Shown: piece after piece, positions 44,155-52,628 of the stretch
Numbering within the stretch: the first letter of the stretch is position 1
Layout: each line of letters opens with the position of its first letter
Assembly: GCF_963677155.1 (NCBI RefSeq)
Contig: NZ_OY781884.1
Location: forward strand, 4,460,501-4,524,500
Length of the DNA: 64,000 nucleotides
Source of the DNA: an uncultured Draconibacterium sp.
GTDB lineage: Bacteria; Bacteroidota; Bacteroidia; Bacteroidales; Prolixibacteraceae
Direction: 5' to 3'
Position numbers and translations under genes: made by a program
The notes under the pieces: model-generated
Told to the model about the DNA's origin: nothing
The model's input: the letters and a program-made list of their open reading frames with translations, nothing else
Databases searched by the model: none

Positions 44155-44886
44155 TTAGTCTTCCGAAGCTTCCTCTGTTTTGCTGGAATTGGCTACCAAA
44201 CGGTTGATTTCTATTAGTTCATCGGGTGTAAAATGACGGTATTCCCCCCGTTTTAAACTCCCAAGTTCGATATTCATAATTCGTACACGTTTTAATCGGG
44301 TAACTTCATAGCCCAGATGTGAACACATTCTACGGATTTGGCGATTTAGCCCCTGTGTAAGAGTAATATTGAACGTAAAGTCGTTGATGCGTTTCACCTG
44401 GCATTTTTTTGTAACCGTATCAAGAATGGGAACACCGCTGCTCATTTGCCGGATAAATGCCTGAGTAATTTTCCGGTTTACATTTACAATGTATTCTTTT
44501 TCATGATTATTCCCGGCGCGAAGAATTTTGTTTACAATATCGCCGTCGTTGGTCATGAAAATCAACCCTTCGCTGGGTTTATCTAACCGGCCGATCGGAA
44601 ATATTCTTTCAGGGAAGTTGATAAAATCTACGATGTTATCTTTTTTGCTGGTGTCGGTGGTGCAGGTAATTCCAACTGGTTTATGAAAGGCAAGGTAAAT
44701 ATTCGGCACTTCTTTGGTGACGAGTTGACCATCAACTTCAATTCTATCATGCGCGGTTACCTGAACACCTAAGCCCACTACTTTGCCATTTACTTTTACC
44801 TTTCCGCTTTCAATTAGTCTGTCGGCTTCGCGGCGCGAACAAAATCCGGTTTCCGAAATGGCTTTATTTAGTCGTTTGCTTTCCAT
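44155..44886 (-). CDS. rluF: 23S rRNA pseudouridine synthase, RluF-like
   Basis: A 243-residue RsuA-family pseudouridine synthase. An N-terminal S4 RNA-binding domain ([31 protein letters not shown]) precedes the catalytic domain; the catalytic Asp is in [20 protein letters not shown]. The C-terminal [29 protein letters not shown] agrees with RluF, which modifies U2604. An RluB or RsuA assignment is less likely given the [11 protein letters not shown] pattern. The C terminus is acidic. Confidence 0.88.
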   Translation of the reverse strand: MESKRLNKAISETGFCSRREADRLIESGKVKVNGKVVGLGVQVTAHDRIEVDGQLVTKEVPNIYLAFHKPVGITCTTDTSKKDNIVDFINFPERIFPIGRLDKPSEGLIFMTNDGDIVNKILRAGNNHEKEYIVNVNRKITQAFIRQMSSGVPILDTVTKKCQVKRINDFTFNITLTQGLNRQIRRMCSHLGYEVTRLKRVRIMNIELGSLKRGEYRHFTPDELIEINRLVANSSKTEEASED

Positions 44887-44994
44887 TCGAGTGTAAAAGT
44901 AGAAAATATGATACGATCGACTGGCCTAATTTTAAATTTATCAGACATTGTTGGAGTTGAAGCAGTTGAATACCATTTTGTAATGATGCTTCTT

Positions 44995-45438
44995 TCAATA
45001 TTTTTGGATAAGAAAAATGCCAAAGGCTAATAAAACAATTCCTCCAATTTTACCCATTGAAACGGGGTGCTGGTCCAAACCGAAAAACCCAAAATGATCA
45101 ATAACAGAAGCAGCAATGAGTTGTCCGGCAATAGACGCCGCCAAAACGGTGGTGACGCCAATCTTTGGTATAAAAAAGATAACCGACGAAACAAAAATTG
45201 CTCCTAGCAAGCCGCCCGCAAATACATACCATGGAGCCGTTTTTAAATGCCCCCAGTTTGGAATTTCTGTTTTAAATATGAAATTCAATACGAGAAGTGC
45301 CAGAAAACCCACAAAAAAACTTATTAAAGCTCCTTGTATCGGGTGTTTTAAATAGGTAGTTAGTTGGGTATTAATACTTCCCTGAATTGCCAGCAAAAAG
45401 CCGATTAGCAAAACAATTGTTGTATATATTAATTTCAT
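44995..45438 (-). CDS. DMT-type transporter (DUF606/YdcZ family)
   Basis: A 147-residue protein with five hydrophobic helices. The start GFLLAIQGSINTQLTTYLKHPIQGALISFFVG is the DUF606 signature, and APWYVFAGGLLGAIFVSSVIFFIPKIGVTTVLAASIAGQL is the second family block. Members are half-size relatives of EamA drug/metabolite transporters, which work as dimers. Substrate unknown. Confidence 0.85.
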   Translation of the reverse strand: MKLIYTTIVLLIGFLLAIQGSINTQLTTYLKHPIQGALISFFVGFLALLVLNFIFKTEIPNWGHLKTAPWYVFAGGLLGAIFVSSVIFFIPKIGVTTVLAASIAGQLIAASVIDHFGFFGLDQHPVSMGKIGGIVLLAFGIFLIQKY

Positions 45439-45489
45439 GATAAAACTTAAATTGGGTAAAATAAAACCTTGTATTGCTGAATGAGAAGA

Positions 45490-45951
45490 TTAGCTCCAAA
45501 TTAATTCCAGAATTTTTTCCAGCCAATGTGCATCAACTTCCGTAAAAGCTACTTTCTCCGAGCTGTCGACATCTAAAACGCCAATTACCTCGCCGGTTTT
45601 GTTTTTAAGTGGAACTACTATCTCTGAATTCGAGCGGGCATCGCAGGCAATGTGATCTGTAAAAGCATGCACATCTTCAACAACAACCGTTTCTTTTTTG
45701 TTGAAGGCGGCCCAGCACACTCCTTTGTCCTTTTCCAGAATCTGACAGGCGACCGGTCCCTGGTAGGAGTTAACGGTCATTTCATCATCTTCAATCAGGT
45801 AATACCCTGTCCAGAAAAAGTAATCCATTTTATGGTGTAAAACAGCTATTATGGTTGCCATGCGTGCCTGTGTGTTATTACTTTTTAGCACAAGTTCGCT
45901 AAGCTGTTTGTAAATTCTTCCATATCGGCCTTCTTTTTTCCTATCTTCCAT
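45490..45951 (-). CDS. msrC: Free methionine-(R)-sulfoxide reductase (GAF domain)
   Basis: A 153-residue GAF-domain enzyme, from the ATG at 45951. It reduces free Met-R-sulfoxide. The three active-site cysteines of the fRMsr family are present: Cys69 (GPVACQIL), Cys79 (KGVCWAA) and Cys103 (HIACDARSNSEIVVPL). The frame is open upstream to 45993, but that extension is basic and not family-like. With msrA nearby, it adds to the oxidative-repair theme of this stretch. Confidence 0.9.
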   Translation of the reverse strand: MEDRKKEGRYGRIYKQLSELVLKSNNTQARMATIIAVLHHKMDYFFWTGYYLIEDDEMTVNSYQGPVACQILEKDKGVCWAAFNKKETVVVEDVHAFTDHIACDARSNSEIVVPLKNKTGEVIGVLDVDSSEKVAFTEVDAHWLEKILELIWS

Positions 45952-46028
45952 TTTCTTTCTCCTGTGGATTATTTTTATTGCACGAATAAACAAAAAATCG
46001 TTAGTTTAGTTGAATAAAAAATCTAAAA

Positions 46029-46385
46029 ATGCACCGAATAATTGAAGATCCGAATGAGCGTCAGTGGGGAATGTTAGTACATATTGCTGCTTTAGCAACC
46101 TTTATTTTACCTGTTGCCGGAAATATAGTTGGCCCGCTAATTATTTATTTAATGAAAAAAGACGAGTACGAATTTGTTAACGAACAAGGTAAGGAAGTGC
46201 TTAACTTCCAGATTACCTGGTCGATCATCTTTTTAATTTCAATCCTACTTATTATTGTTGGAATTGGTATTTTAATGCTGATTGGTTTTGGAATTGCCTG
46301 GCTGGTTTTGGTTATCTTAGCTTCGGTTTCGGCAAGTAACGGAACCCCTTATAAATATCCTTTCACCATTCGCTTTTTGCAATAA
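46029..46385 (+). CDS. DUF4870 membrane protein
   Basis: A 118-residue protein of family DUF4870 with three transmembrane helices. The hallmark sequence is seen: [56 protein letters not shown], ending in [15 protein letters not shown]. Function unknown. Upstream of hisS but with a promoter box in between, so probably separately transcribed. Confidence 0.9.
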   Translation: MHRIIEDPNERQWGMLVHIAALATFILPVAGNIVGPLIIYLMKKDEYEFVNEQGKEVLNFQITWSIIFLISILLIIVGIGILMLIGFGIAWLVLVILASVSASNGTPYKYPFTIRFLQ

Positions 46386-46421
46386 TATTAATTGCCGGTT
46401 TATTCCTTTTGGGCAAGCCTG

Positions 46422-46449
46422 TTTGTTTAAACAGAAATTCTTACTTTTG
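46422..46449 (+). promoter_or_regulatory. hisS promoter (TTTG-N16-TACTTTTG)
   Basis: TTTG (46422-46425) and TACTTTTG (46442-46449) are 16 bases apart, one short of the consensus spacing. The -7 box lies 24 bases before the ATG at 46474, which also argues against a start upstream of that ATG. Confidence 0.65.
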
Positions 46450-46473
46450 CAGCCTCATAAAATTAAAAAAACG

Positions 46474-47835
46474 ATGGCACAGAAACCTTCGATTCCAAAA
46501 GGCACCCGCGATTTTTCACCGTCAGAAATGGTGAGAAGAAATTATATTTTCAATACTATTAAAGATGTATTTCGTTTGTACGGATTTCAACCCATTGAAA
46601 CACCGGCAATGGAAAATCTTTCAACGTTGATGGGCAAATACGGAGAAGAAGGGGATAAGCTGTTGTTTAAAATTTTGAATTCGGGTGATTTTATTTCGAA
46701 AGTTCCGCAGGAAATGCTGGACGAGAAAAACTCGAATAAGCTTACTACAAAACTATCTGAAAAAGGATTGCGTTACGACTTAACAGTGCCCTTTGCGCGT
46801 TACGTTGTGCAATACCGAAATGATATTGCTTTTCCGTTTAAACGTTATCAGATTCAACCGGTTTGGCGTGCCGACCGACCACAAAAAGGACGTTATCGCG
46901 AGTTTTACCAGTGCGATGTTGATGTGATCGGGAGCAATAGCTTGCTGAACGAAGTGGAGTTGGTACAAATAATTGATGAGGTTTTCCAACGACTGGGAAT
47001 TAACACTACAGTAAAAATTAATAATCGTAAAATTCTGGCCGGAATTGCAGAAGCGATTGGCGAAGCCGACCGAATGGTGGATATTACCGTTGCTATCGAC
47101 AAACTGGATAAAATTGGTTTGGAAAAGGTTAATGCTGAAATGTTGGACAAAGGAATTTCGCAAGAAGCCGTTGATAAACTTCAGCCGATTTTAAAATTGC
47201 AAGGAAGCACCGTTGAAAAACTGGCGCAAATTGAAACAGTTATTGGCGGAACCGAAATTGGTGCCAGAGGAATTGCCGAAATGCGCACTATGTTTACTTA
47301 CCTGGAAAATGTTGAGTTAACCACAACAGTTGAACTAGATCTGACTTTAGCACGTGGATTAAATTATTACACCGGCGCTATTTTCGAGGTAAAATCGAAC
47401 GATGTGCAAATTGGCAGTATATGTGGTGGTGGCCGTTACGACGACCTGACCGGGATTTTTGGTATGCCGGATGTTTCGGGTGTTGGTGTATCGTTTGGTG
47501 CCGAACGTATTTACGATGTATTGGTTCAGTTAGATGCTTTCCCGGAAGAGTCGCTGGAAACTACAAAAGCTTTGTTTGTAAATTTCGGAGAGAAAGAAGA
47601 GGCTTATTGTTTACCGGTTTTGGCTAAACTGCGAAAAAATGGTGTAAATGCAGAGATTTTTCCGGAAAGTGCGAAAATGAAGAAGCAAATGACATACGCT
47701 AACCGCAAGGAAATTGCTTATGTAATTTTAGCTGGCGATAACGAAATGGCTGCCCAAAAGTTCACGCTTAAAAATATGGAAACAGGGGAGCAGCAATTGG
47801 TGAACTCCGAAGAACTGATAAATATCCTTAAATAG
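46474..47835 (+). CDS. hisS: Histidyl-tRNA synthetase
   Basis: Class II synthetase charging tRNA-His. From ATG 46474 it is 453 residues. Opening [16 protein letters not shown] is typical. Motif 2 is [30 protein letters not shown], the histidine-binding loops are [13 protein letters not shown] and GGRYDDL, and motif 3 is [17 protein letters not shown]-terminal anticodon-binding domain follows. The upstream in-frame TTG at 46423 lies inside the promoter and is rejected. Confidence 0.97.
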   Translation: MAQKPSIPKGTRDFSPSEMVRRNYIFNTIKDVFRLYGFQPIETPAMENLSTLMGKYGEEGDKLLFKILNSGDFISKVPQEMLDEKNSNKLTTKLSEKGLRYDLTVPFARYVVQYRNDIAFPFKRYQIQPVWRADRPQKGRYREFYQCDVDVIGSNSLLNEVELVQIIDEVFQRLGINTTVKINNRKILAGIAEAIGEADRMVDITVAIDKLDKIGLEKVNAEMLDKGISQEAVDKLQPILKLQGSTVEKLAQIETVIGGTEIGARGIAEMRTMFTYLENVELTTTVELDLTLARGLNYYTGAIFEVKSNDVQIGSICGGGRYDDLTGIFGMPDVSGVGVSFGAERIYDVLVQLDAFPEESLETTKALFVNFGEKEEAYCLPVLAKLRKNGVNAEIFPESAKMKKQMTYANRKEIAYVILAGDNEMAAQKFTLKNMETGEQQLVNSEELINILK

Positions 47836-48053
47836 CTGATCAGATTATACGATATTGCTCTAAAATAAGTGGAGCAATGATTGCATCGGTTTCAAACAGA
47901 CTTGTAAAAACACTTGGTGGAGATGTACGTTTCCCGTGATTAGTGTGGCATAATTATGTCAGACTAAAGGCAGATGAACAGGATATTTCTATCTATGATC
48001 TGTCATTCATTACTTTATCCTATTTATAATCTCACCATTTTACAGTAAAAATC

Positions 48054-49556
48054 ATGGGAAGCCGTATATTTGAAATAACACCCAAAAACCTCACTTTCGA
48101 AATCATTCAGGATATTCTGGAAAACAATGTAAAGCTCAAACTTTCCGAAATATCTGTACAACTCATTCATAAAAGCAAAAAATACCTCGACAATAAGCTG
48201 GAAAAAGCAGATAAACCACTTTACGGAATTAATACCGGTTTTGGCGCATTGTGCGATATCGAAATTTCGAAAGACAGTTTGAGTAAATTGCAGGAAAATC
48301 TGGTGGTTTCGCACGCCTGTAATATCGGGCCGGAAATACCTGCAGACGTGGTGAAACTAATGTTGTTGTTAAAAGCACATGCGCTTTCAAAAGGAAATTC
48401 GGCAGTGCAACTGATCACGGTACAACGAATTCTTGATCTTTTTAACAACGCTATTTTACCGGTAGTTTGCGAGCAGGGATCGCTTGGTGCAAGTGGTGAT
48501 TTGGCGCCTTTAGCAAAATTATTCCTTCCTCTGCTTGGTTTAGGCGAAGTGAATTTTGAAGGTAAAAAACAACAGGCCAGTAAAGTGCTTGAAAAATTGG
48601 GGTGGGAGCCTATAAAACTTGAAGCCAAAGAGGGACTCGCCTTACTGAACGGTACACAGTTTATGAGTGCCCACGCTGTATACACTTTATTAAAAACCTT
48701 CCGGCTTATCGATCAGGGAGACATAATCGGGGCACTTTCGCTGGATGCTTTTGATGGATTAATTGAACCATTTTCTGAAAATATCCAGCGTATCCGCCCA
48801 CATAAAGGGCAGGCCGAAACCGCAAAGAATTTTAGGAATGTTTTAACCGGTAGCGAAATGCAGGCCAAAACAAAAGCTCACATTCAGGATCCTTATTCGT
48901 TTCGTTGTATTCCGCAGGTTCACGGAGCGGTAAAAGATGCCGTTAATTATGTGGCAACAGTTATTGAAACCGAAATTAACTCGGTAACGGACAATCCAAC
49001 GGTTTTTCCAGATGAGGACTTGATCATTTCAGGAGGTAATTTTCATGGCGAGCCCCTTGCGCTGTCGCTCGATTTTCTGGCAATGGCAATGAGCGAGCTG
49101 GGAAGTATATCGGAGCGAAGAACATACCGCTTGATTTCGGGCGAACGCGGATTACCGGAGTTTCTGGTTGCTAATCCCGGATTAAATTCCGGTTTTATGA
49201 TTCCTCAATATGCAGCAGCATCAATTGTAAGCCAGAATAAACAGCTTTGTACGCCTTGCGTGGTTGATTCTATCCCATCGTCGAATGAGCAGGAAGACCA
49301 CGTTAGTATGGGCGGAAATGCAGCAACAAAAGCCTTAAAAGTGGTTTTGAATACCGAGAAGATTCTGGCAATTGAATTATACAATGCAGCTCAGGCAATG
49401 GACTTTCGCCGACCAATAAAATCGTCGCCATTTATCGAACGCTTTATAAAAGAATACCGTAAAATGGTAAGTTTTGTTGAGGAAGATATTGTGATGTACG
49501 AAGCGATTAATCTTACCATCGATTTTTTGAATTTGACAAAATTCAATCGATTATAA
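48054..49556 (+). CDS. hutH: Histidine ammonia-lyase
   Basis: A 500-residue enzyme that removes ammonia from histidine to give urocanate. The MIO cofactor forms from Ala-Ser-Gly in GSLGASGDLAPLAKL (about residue 146). Other family marks: PLYGINTGFGALCDIEI, LLNGTQFMSAHAVYTLL, DPYSFRCIPQVHGAVKD and SGGNFHGEPLALSLDF. The remaining hut genes are absent nearby. Tyrosine or phenylalanine lyase activity is possible in this superfamily; the sequence looks closest to histidine lyases. It has its own terminator. Confidence 0.92.
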   Translation: MGSRIFEITPKNLTFEIIQDILENNVKLKLSEISVQLIHKSKKYLDNKLEKADKPLYGINTGFGALCDIEISKDSLSKLQENLVVSHACNIGPEIPADVVKLMLLLKAHALSKGNSAVQLITVQRILDLFNNAILPVVCEQGSLGASGDLAPLAKLFLPLLGLGEVNFEGKKQQASKVLEKLGWEPIKLEAKEGLALLNGTQFMSAHAVYTLLKTFRLIDQGDIIGALSLDAFDGLIEPFSENIQRIRPHKGQAETAKNFRNVLTGSEMQAKTKAHIQDPYSFRCIPQVHGAVKDAVNYVATVIETEINSVTDNPTVFPDEDLIISGGNFHGEPLALSLDFLAMAMSELGSISERRTYRLISGERGLPEFLVANPGLNSGFMIPQYAAASIVSQNKQLCTPCVVDSIPSSNEQEDHVSMGGNAATKALKVVLNTEKILAIELYNAAQAMDFRRPIKSSPFIERFIKEYRKMVSFVEEDIVMYEAINLTIDFLNLTKFNRL

Positions 49557-49600
49557 AGCAAAAAGGCTGCCCGAAATTATTCAGACAGCCTTTTTTGCTT
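49556..49600. terminator. Bidirectional terminator after hutH
   Basis: Arms AAGCAAAAAGGCTG (49556-49569) and CAGCCTTTTTTGCTT (49586-49600) pair closely, with one base bulged, around a 16-base loop. Convergent genes lie on both sides. Confidence 0.8.
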
Positions 49601-49613
49601 CACCCCTTAATTG

Positions 49614-50135
49614 TTAAAGTGTGTCGTTTCCTGGTTGCTTATTAAGCAATAAGGTATTAATGTTTTGTGTAAACATCTTTTTTGTGTCTTCTTTAGTACG
49701 TGCGATACCCGATGCCATAGTTGGTTTCCCTTCCATTGGAATATAAAGGAAAGCAGGTATACTTTTTACACCAAATACAGCGGCGAGTTCGCGCTCAACT
49801 TGCGTATCAATCTTGTAAATGATTACTTCTCCCGAGAATTCTGCGGCCACTTCTTCTAAAATAGGAGCTGCTGTTCGGCAGGGGCCGCACCAGTCGGCAT
49901 AGAAATCGATCAAAGCCGGTTTTTCGCCTTTGTATTTCCACTCTTTCGGAGAACTTTCATAATCCCATACTTTTTCCAAAAATATGGCTTTAGTTAGCAT
50001 AGTCGTGGCTTTTCCTGCTTCTGAAACCGATTCTGTTGGTTTCTCACTATCATTTTTTTCCGATTTTGCTGTGCATGAGCTGTACCCAAACAACAAAAAG
50101 ACAGCCATCATAAGTATAATAAGTCTTGTTTTCAT
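49614..50135 (-). CDS. Thioredoxin-domain lipoprotein
   Basis: A 173-residue protein with a lipoprotein signal (lipobox YSSC, Cys21), a Ser/Glu-rich linker and a thioredoxin domain. The active site is WCGPC (Cys83 and Cys86) in LIDFYADWCGPCRTAAPI, and the cis-Pro loop is VKSIPAFLYI. It is a periplasm-facing thiol-disulfide oxidoreductase. Partner unknown. Confidence 0.92.
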   Translation of the reverse strand: MKTRLIILMMAVFLLFGYSSCTAKSEKNDSEKPTESVSEAGKATTMLTKAIFLEKVWDYESSPKEWKYKGEKPALIDFYADWCGPCRTAAPILEEVAAEFSGEVIIYKIDTQVERELAAVFGVKSIPAFLYIPMEGKPTMASGIARTKEDTKKMFTQNINTLLLNKQPGNDTL

Positions 50136-50341
50136 TTTATTCTGTTTTTATATTATATCAACCTGAAAGAACTAAAATTTGTTCAAATATATGCAAATAT
50201 GTAGATGTATTAAAATGAGCAAAAGCTATGCCATATTTTATCTTTTAATAACTACCATATATCCTGGCCACTCACGCAACCTTTTTTCTTTATCGTTCAT
50301 CTATCAGCTATGATAATATGAATGAATTAATTAATTGTGTG

Positions 50342-51046
50342 ATGAAAAAGTTAGCATTTGGAATTTTAATGGGAGTATTGGTAGCTTTTAGCAGCTGTTT
50401 AGATGACGATGGATATTCGTTGGGCGATTATTGGATTGGGTTTGGAATTTATAAGGGAGATGGTGCCGGAACAGTAAGTTTGGTTATGGACAACGGTGTT
50501 GTTTTAATTCCGGCTGCTGCGTCGAGTCCCGGATGGTTTTTAAAATTTTCGGACGGCGATCGTATTTGGGTTAACTATACCATTTTAGAAGAAGATAAAA
50601 ACAGTAGTTCGGAAAAACGTTACATCGTGAAAGTAAATGATATCAGTGATGTTTTGATGAAAGGAATTATGGACATTACCGAAGAGATTGAAGATAGTAT
50701 TGGCAATGATCCGATAATTGTTGAAAATGCATGGATTTCGGATAGTTTGCTGAATTTTAGGTTGAAATACTGGGGATACAATAAGATTCACTATTTAAAT
50801 CTGGTAAAAGAACCGGGAGAATTAACCGCCGCCGATCAGCCGTTTCAACTGGAGTTGAGACATAATGCAAAGGGCGATCAGAAGGCGATTCCATATATTG
50901 CTTATGTTTCGTTTAGTTTAAACAGTTTACGTGTAGATGATCTTGATTCGGTACGTTTTAAAGTGATTGCAAGCGATTATGACGGTATTGCTTATCAAGA
51001 TAGTGGCGTGTTTAATTACAGCAGTTTGGAATTACCCACACCATAA
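50342..51046 (+). CDS. NigD-like lipoprotein
   Basis: About 234 residues from ATG 50342, which gives a clean lipoprotein signal (MKKLAFGILMGVLVAFSSC). The body matches the Bacteroidota NigD-like family: an N-terminal OB-like part with GDRIWVNYTILEED, then NPIIVENAWISDSLLNFRLKY-type and HYLNLV strands. NigD is named from a bacteriocin locus, but most members stand outside such loci and have no known function. The ATG at 50318 adds eight unlikely residues. Monocistronic. Confidence 0.85.
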   Translation: MKKLAFGILMGVLVAFSSCLDDDGYSLGDYWIGFGIYKGDGAGTVSLVMDNGVVLIPAAASSPGWFLKFSDGDRIWVNYTILEEDKNSSSEKRYIVKVNDISDVLMKGIMDITEEIEDSIGNDPIIVENAWISDSLLNFRLKYWGYNKIHYLNLVKEPGELTAADQPFQLELRHNAKGDQKAIPYIAYVSFSLNSLRVDDLDSVRFKVIASDYDGIAYQDSGVFNYSSLELPTP

Positions 51047-51063
51047 GAATTAAACAGTGTAAA

Positions 51064-51099
51064 AAAGAAAAAGGTGCTCATTTTGAGCACCTTTTCTTT
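51064..51099. terminator. Terminator between NigD-like and S41 genes
   Basis: AAAGAAAAAGGTGCTCA and TGAGCACCTTTTCTTT pair almost perfectly around TTT, with A and T runs for both directions. Confidence 0.8.
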
Positions 51100-51119
51100 G
51101 TATAAATGTTGTTTCTTTT

Positions 51120-52553
51120 TTACTCAGGTCGTTGAATCTGCTCGATTAACATTTCTCGTTTATTTTGGTCGTAGCGAGAAAAGCCACGATCGAATATTTG
51201 GTATTCGAAATTAACTTTTGGAACACTTTTCATTGCCACCACCGGTGTCCCAGTGATATCTTCGATGGCTGCTTTAAAGAGTGGATCGTTCTTATCTCCA
51301 AGCGGGAAGGTTGCGAAAAGATCGTCATCAACCAGAATGTCAGGTGCAAATCCATCTTTAAAGTCGGTAACACCTGCAGCGTTGGCATAACGCAAAACGA
51401 TAGGTTGAAGTCCCCAATTTGAGATTTCTTCACTATATGATTCACTATAGTAGTCGATAGGTTTTAGCGTAATTGATGCTGTGTATTTTCCATAGGTAGT
51501 GTCGCCAACAGTTGTAACATTATCCATGTAGGCTCTTAATCCTGTTATTGAAAGTTCGGATGCAGAAGCAGTTCCCGAACCGGTAAGGAAATAGACTTTG
51601 TCTAATCCCATTTTTACAGGTACCTGATTATCAAAATACACTTCAATCTGGTTCATAATTTGTCTGTCGATAAAGTAATTCTGATATTTTTTATTCCATT
51701 TATAGGTGACAAGAATGCTGTTATCGTTAACAACATCAAGAGGAGCAATGCACGAGCACAAGTGTTTTGCAGCCGAAATGGTTCCTCCTGGATTATAGCG
51801 AAGATCTACAACCAGATCTGTTGCTCCCTGGTTTACCAGGTTTGCAAAAGCATTGTCGAGCGAGCTGTTAAAATCTGATATATATTGGGCATAAAAAATA
51901 TAACCAATTTTACGGCCATCGTGTTCCACTATATTGGTTGTTAAAACCGGATCTAAAGTCAACACAGAGGATGTAATACTGATAGTTGTGTCGGTGGCGA
52001 TACTGTTGCCAGTTAATATGCCAAGTGTAACATCTATGTTATCGCTGTATAGTAAATCGGTGTAATTGTCATCGTTAATGTCGGCATTGTTCATCTCAAC
52101 CAAAAGGTCGCCACGTTTAATGCCTGCCGCCCAGGCCGGTGTTTCCGGGTAAACATACTCAACAATACCGAAAATATTTCCGGTGTTCGAGAAACGTCCA
52201 AATGCCAGCGACCAGCCGTATGTTTTTTCAATACCTTCAAAACTTGCTTCCAGCGCATCCACATCATCAGTAATGTATGACCACTTATCATCTACAGAAA
52301 GCAATTTGTTGAAATAGGCTTTAGAATCGGTCTCGTAGTTATAATTAATATCCGGCAATTCATCGTACCAGAAATAAATATCATCCATTGCTTCGTAAAT
52401 GAATTTATTTACCTTTTTGGTATATTCCGAAGCTTCCGAAGCCTCCGGTCCGTCGGGATTTGATCCGTCGGGAATGGGATCATCTTTTGAGCAGGCCGTA
52501 AAAACAATTAAAGCTACAAGAAACAATAATGTTGTTTTTTCTAAATTTTTCAT
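51120..52553 (-). CDS. S41-family peptidase lipoprotein (C-terminal processing protease type)
   Basis: A 477-residue lipoprotein (lipobox FTAC, Cys21). After an Asp/Pro-rich linker come a helical N-terminal domain, a PDZ-like domain (WAAGIKRGDLLVEMNNADI) and the S41 protease domain. The catalytic Ser is in TGSGTASASELSITGLRAYM, the general-base Lys in TTYGKYTASITL. DLVVDLRYNPGGTISAAKHL is the family block before it. Likely a surface or periplasmic processing enzyme. No adjacent substrate candidate. Confidence 0.92.
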   Translation of the reverse strand: MKNLEKTTLLFLVALIVFTACSKDDPIPDGSNPDGPEASEASEYTKKVNKFIYEAMDDIYFWYDELPDINYNYETDSKAYFNKLLSVDDKWSYITDDVDALEASFEGIEKTYGWSLAFGRFSNTGNIFGIVEYVYPETPAWAAGIKRGDLLVEMNNADINDDNYTDLLYSDNIDVTLGILTGNSIATDTTISITSSVLTLDPVLTTNIVEHDGRKIGYIFYAQYISDFNSSLDNAFANLVNQGATDLVVDLRYNPGGTISAAKHLCSCIAPLDVVNDNSILVTYKWNKKYQNYFIDRQIMNQIEVYFDNQVPVKMGLDKVYFLTGSGTASASELSITGLRAYMDNVTTVGDTTYGKYTASITLKPIDYYSESYSEEISNWGLQPIVLRYANAAGVTDFKDGFAPDILVDDDLFATFPLGDKNDPLFKAAIEDITGTPVVAMKSVPKVNFEYQIFDRGFSRYDQNKREMLIEQIQRPE

Positions 52554-52628
52554 AATGTATTATCTTCGTCCATAATTCTTTTTGTCATTCTTATTTAACG
52601 CAATAAGACTGGTTTTCGTTTATTTCTA

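Noticed and set aside
46423-46473. Extended hisS start at TTG 46423
   Set aside because: The extension covers a promoter -33/-7 pair and is not family-like; ATG 46474 gives the normal N terminus.
47836-48053. hisS-hutH as a histidine operon
   Set aside because: There are 218 bases between them, no other histidine genes, and synthesis of charged tRNA and histidine breakdown are not usually coupled; adjacency is probably chance.
50342-51046. Bacteriocin (nigrescin-type) locus
   Set aside because: Only a NigD-like lipoprotein is present; no bacteriocin, immunity or export genes lie beside it.
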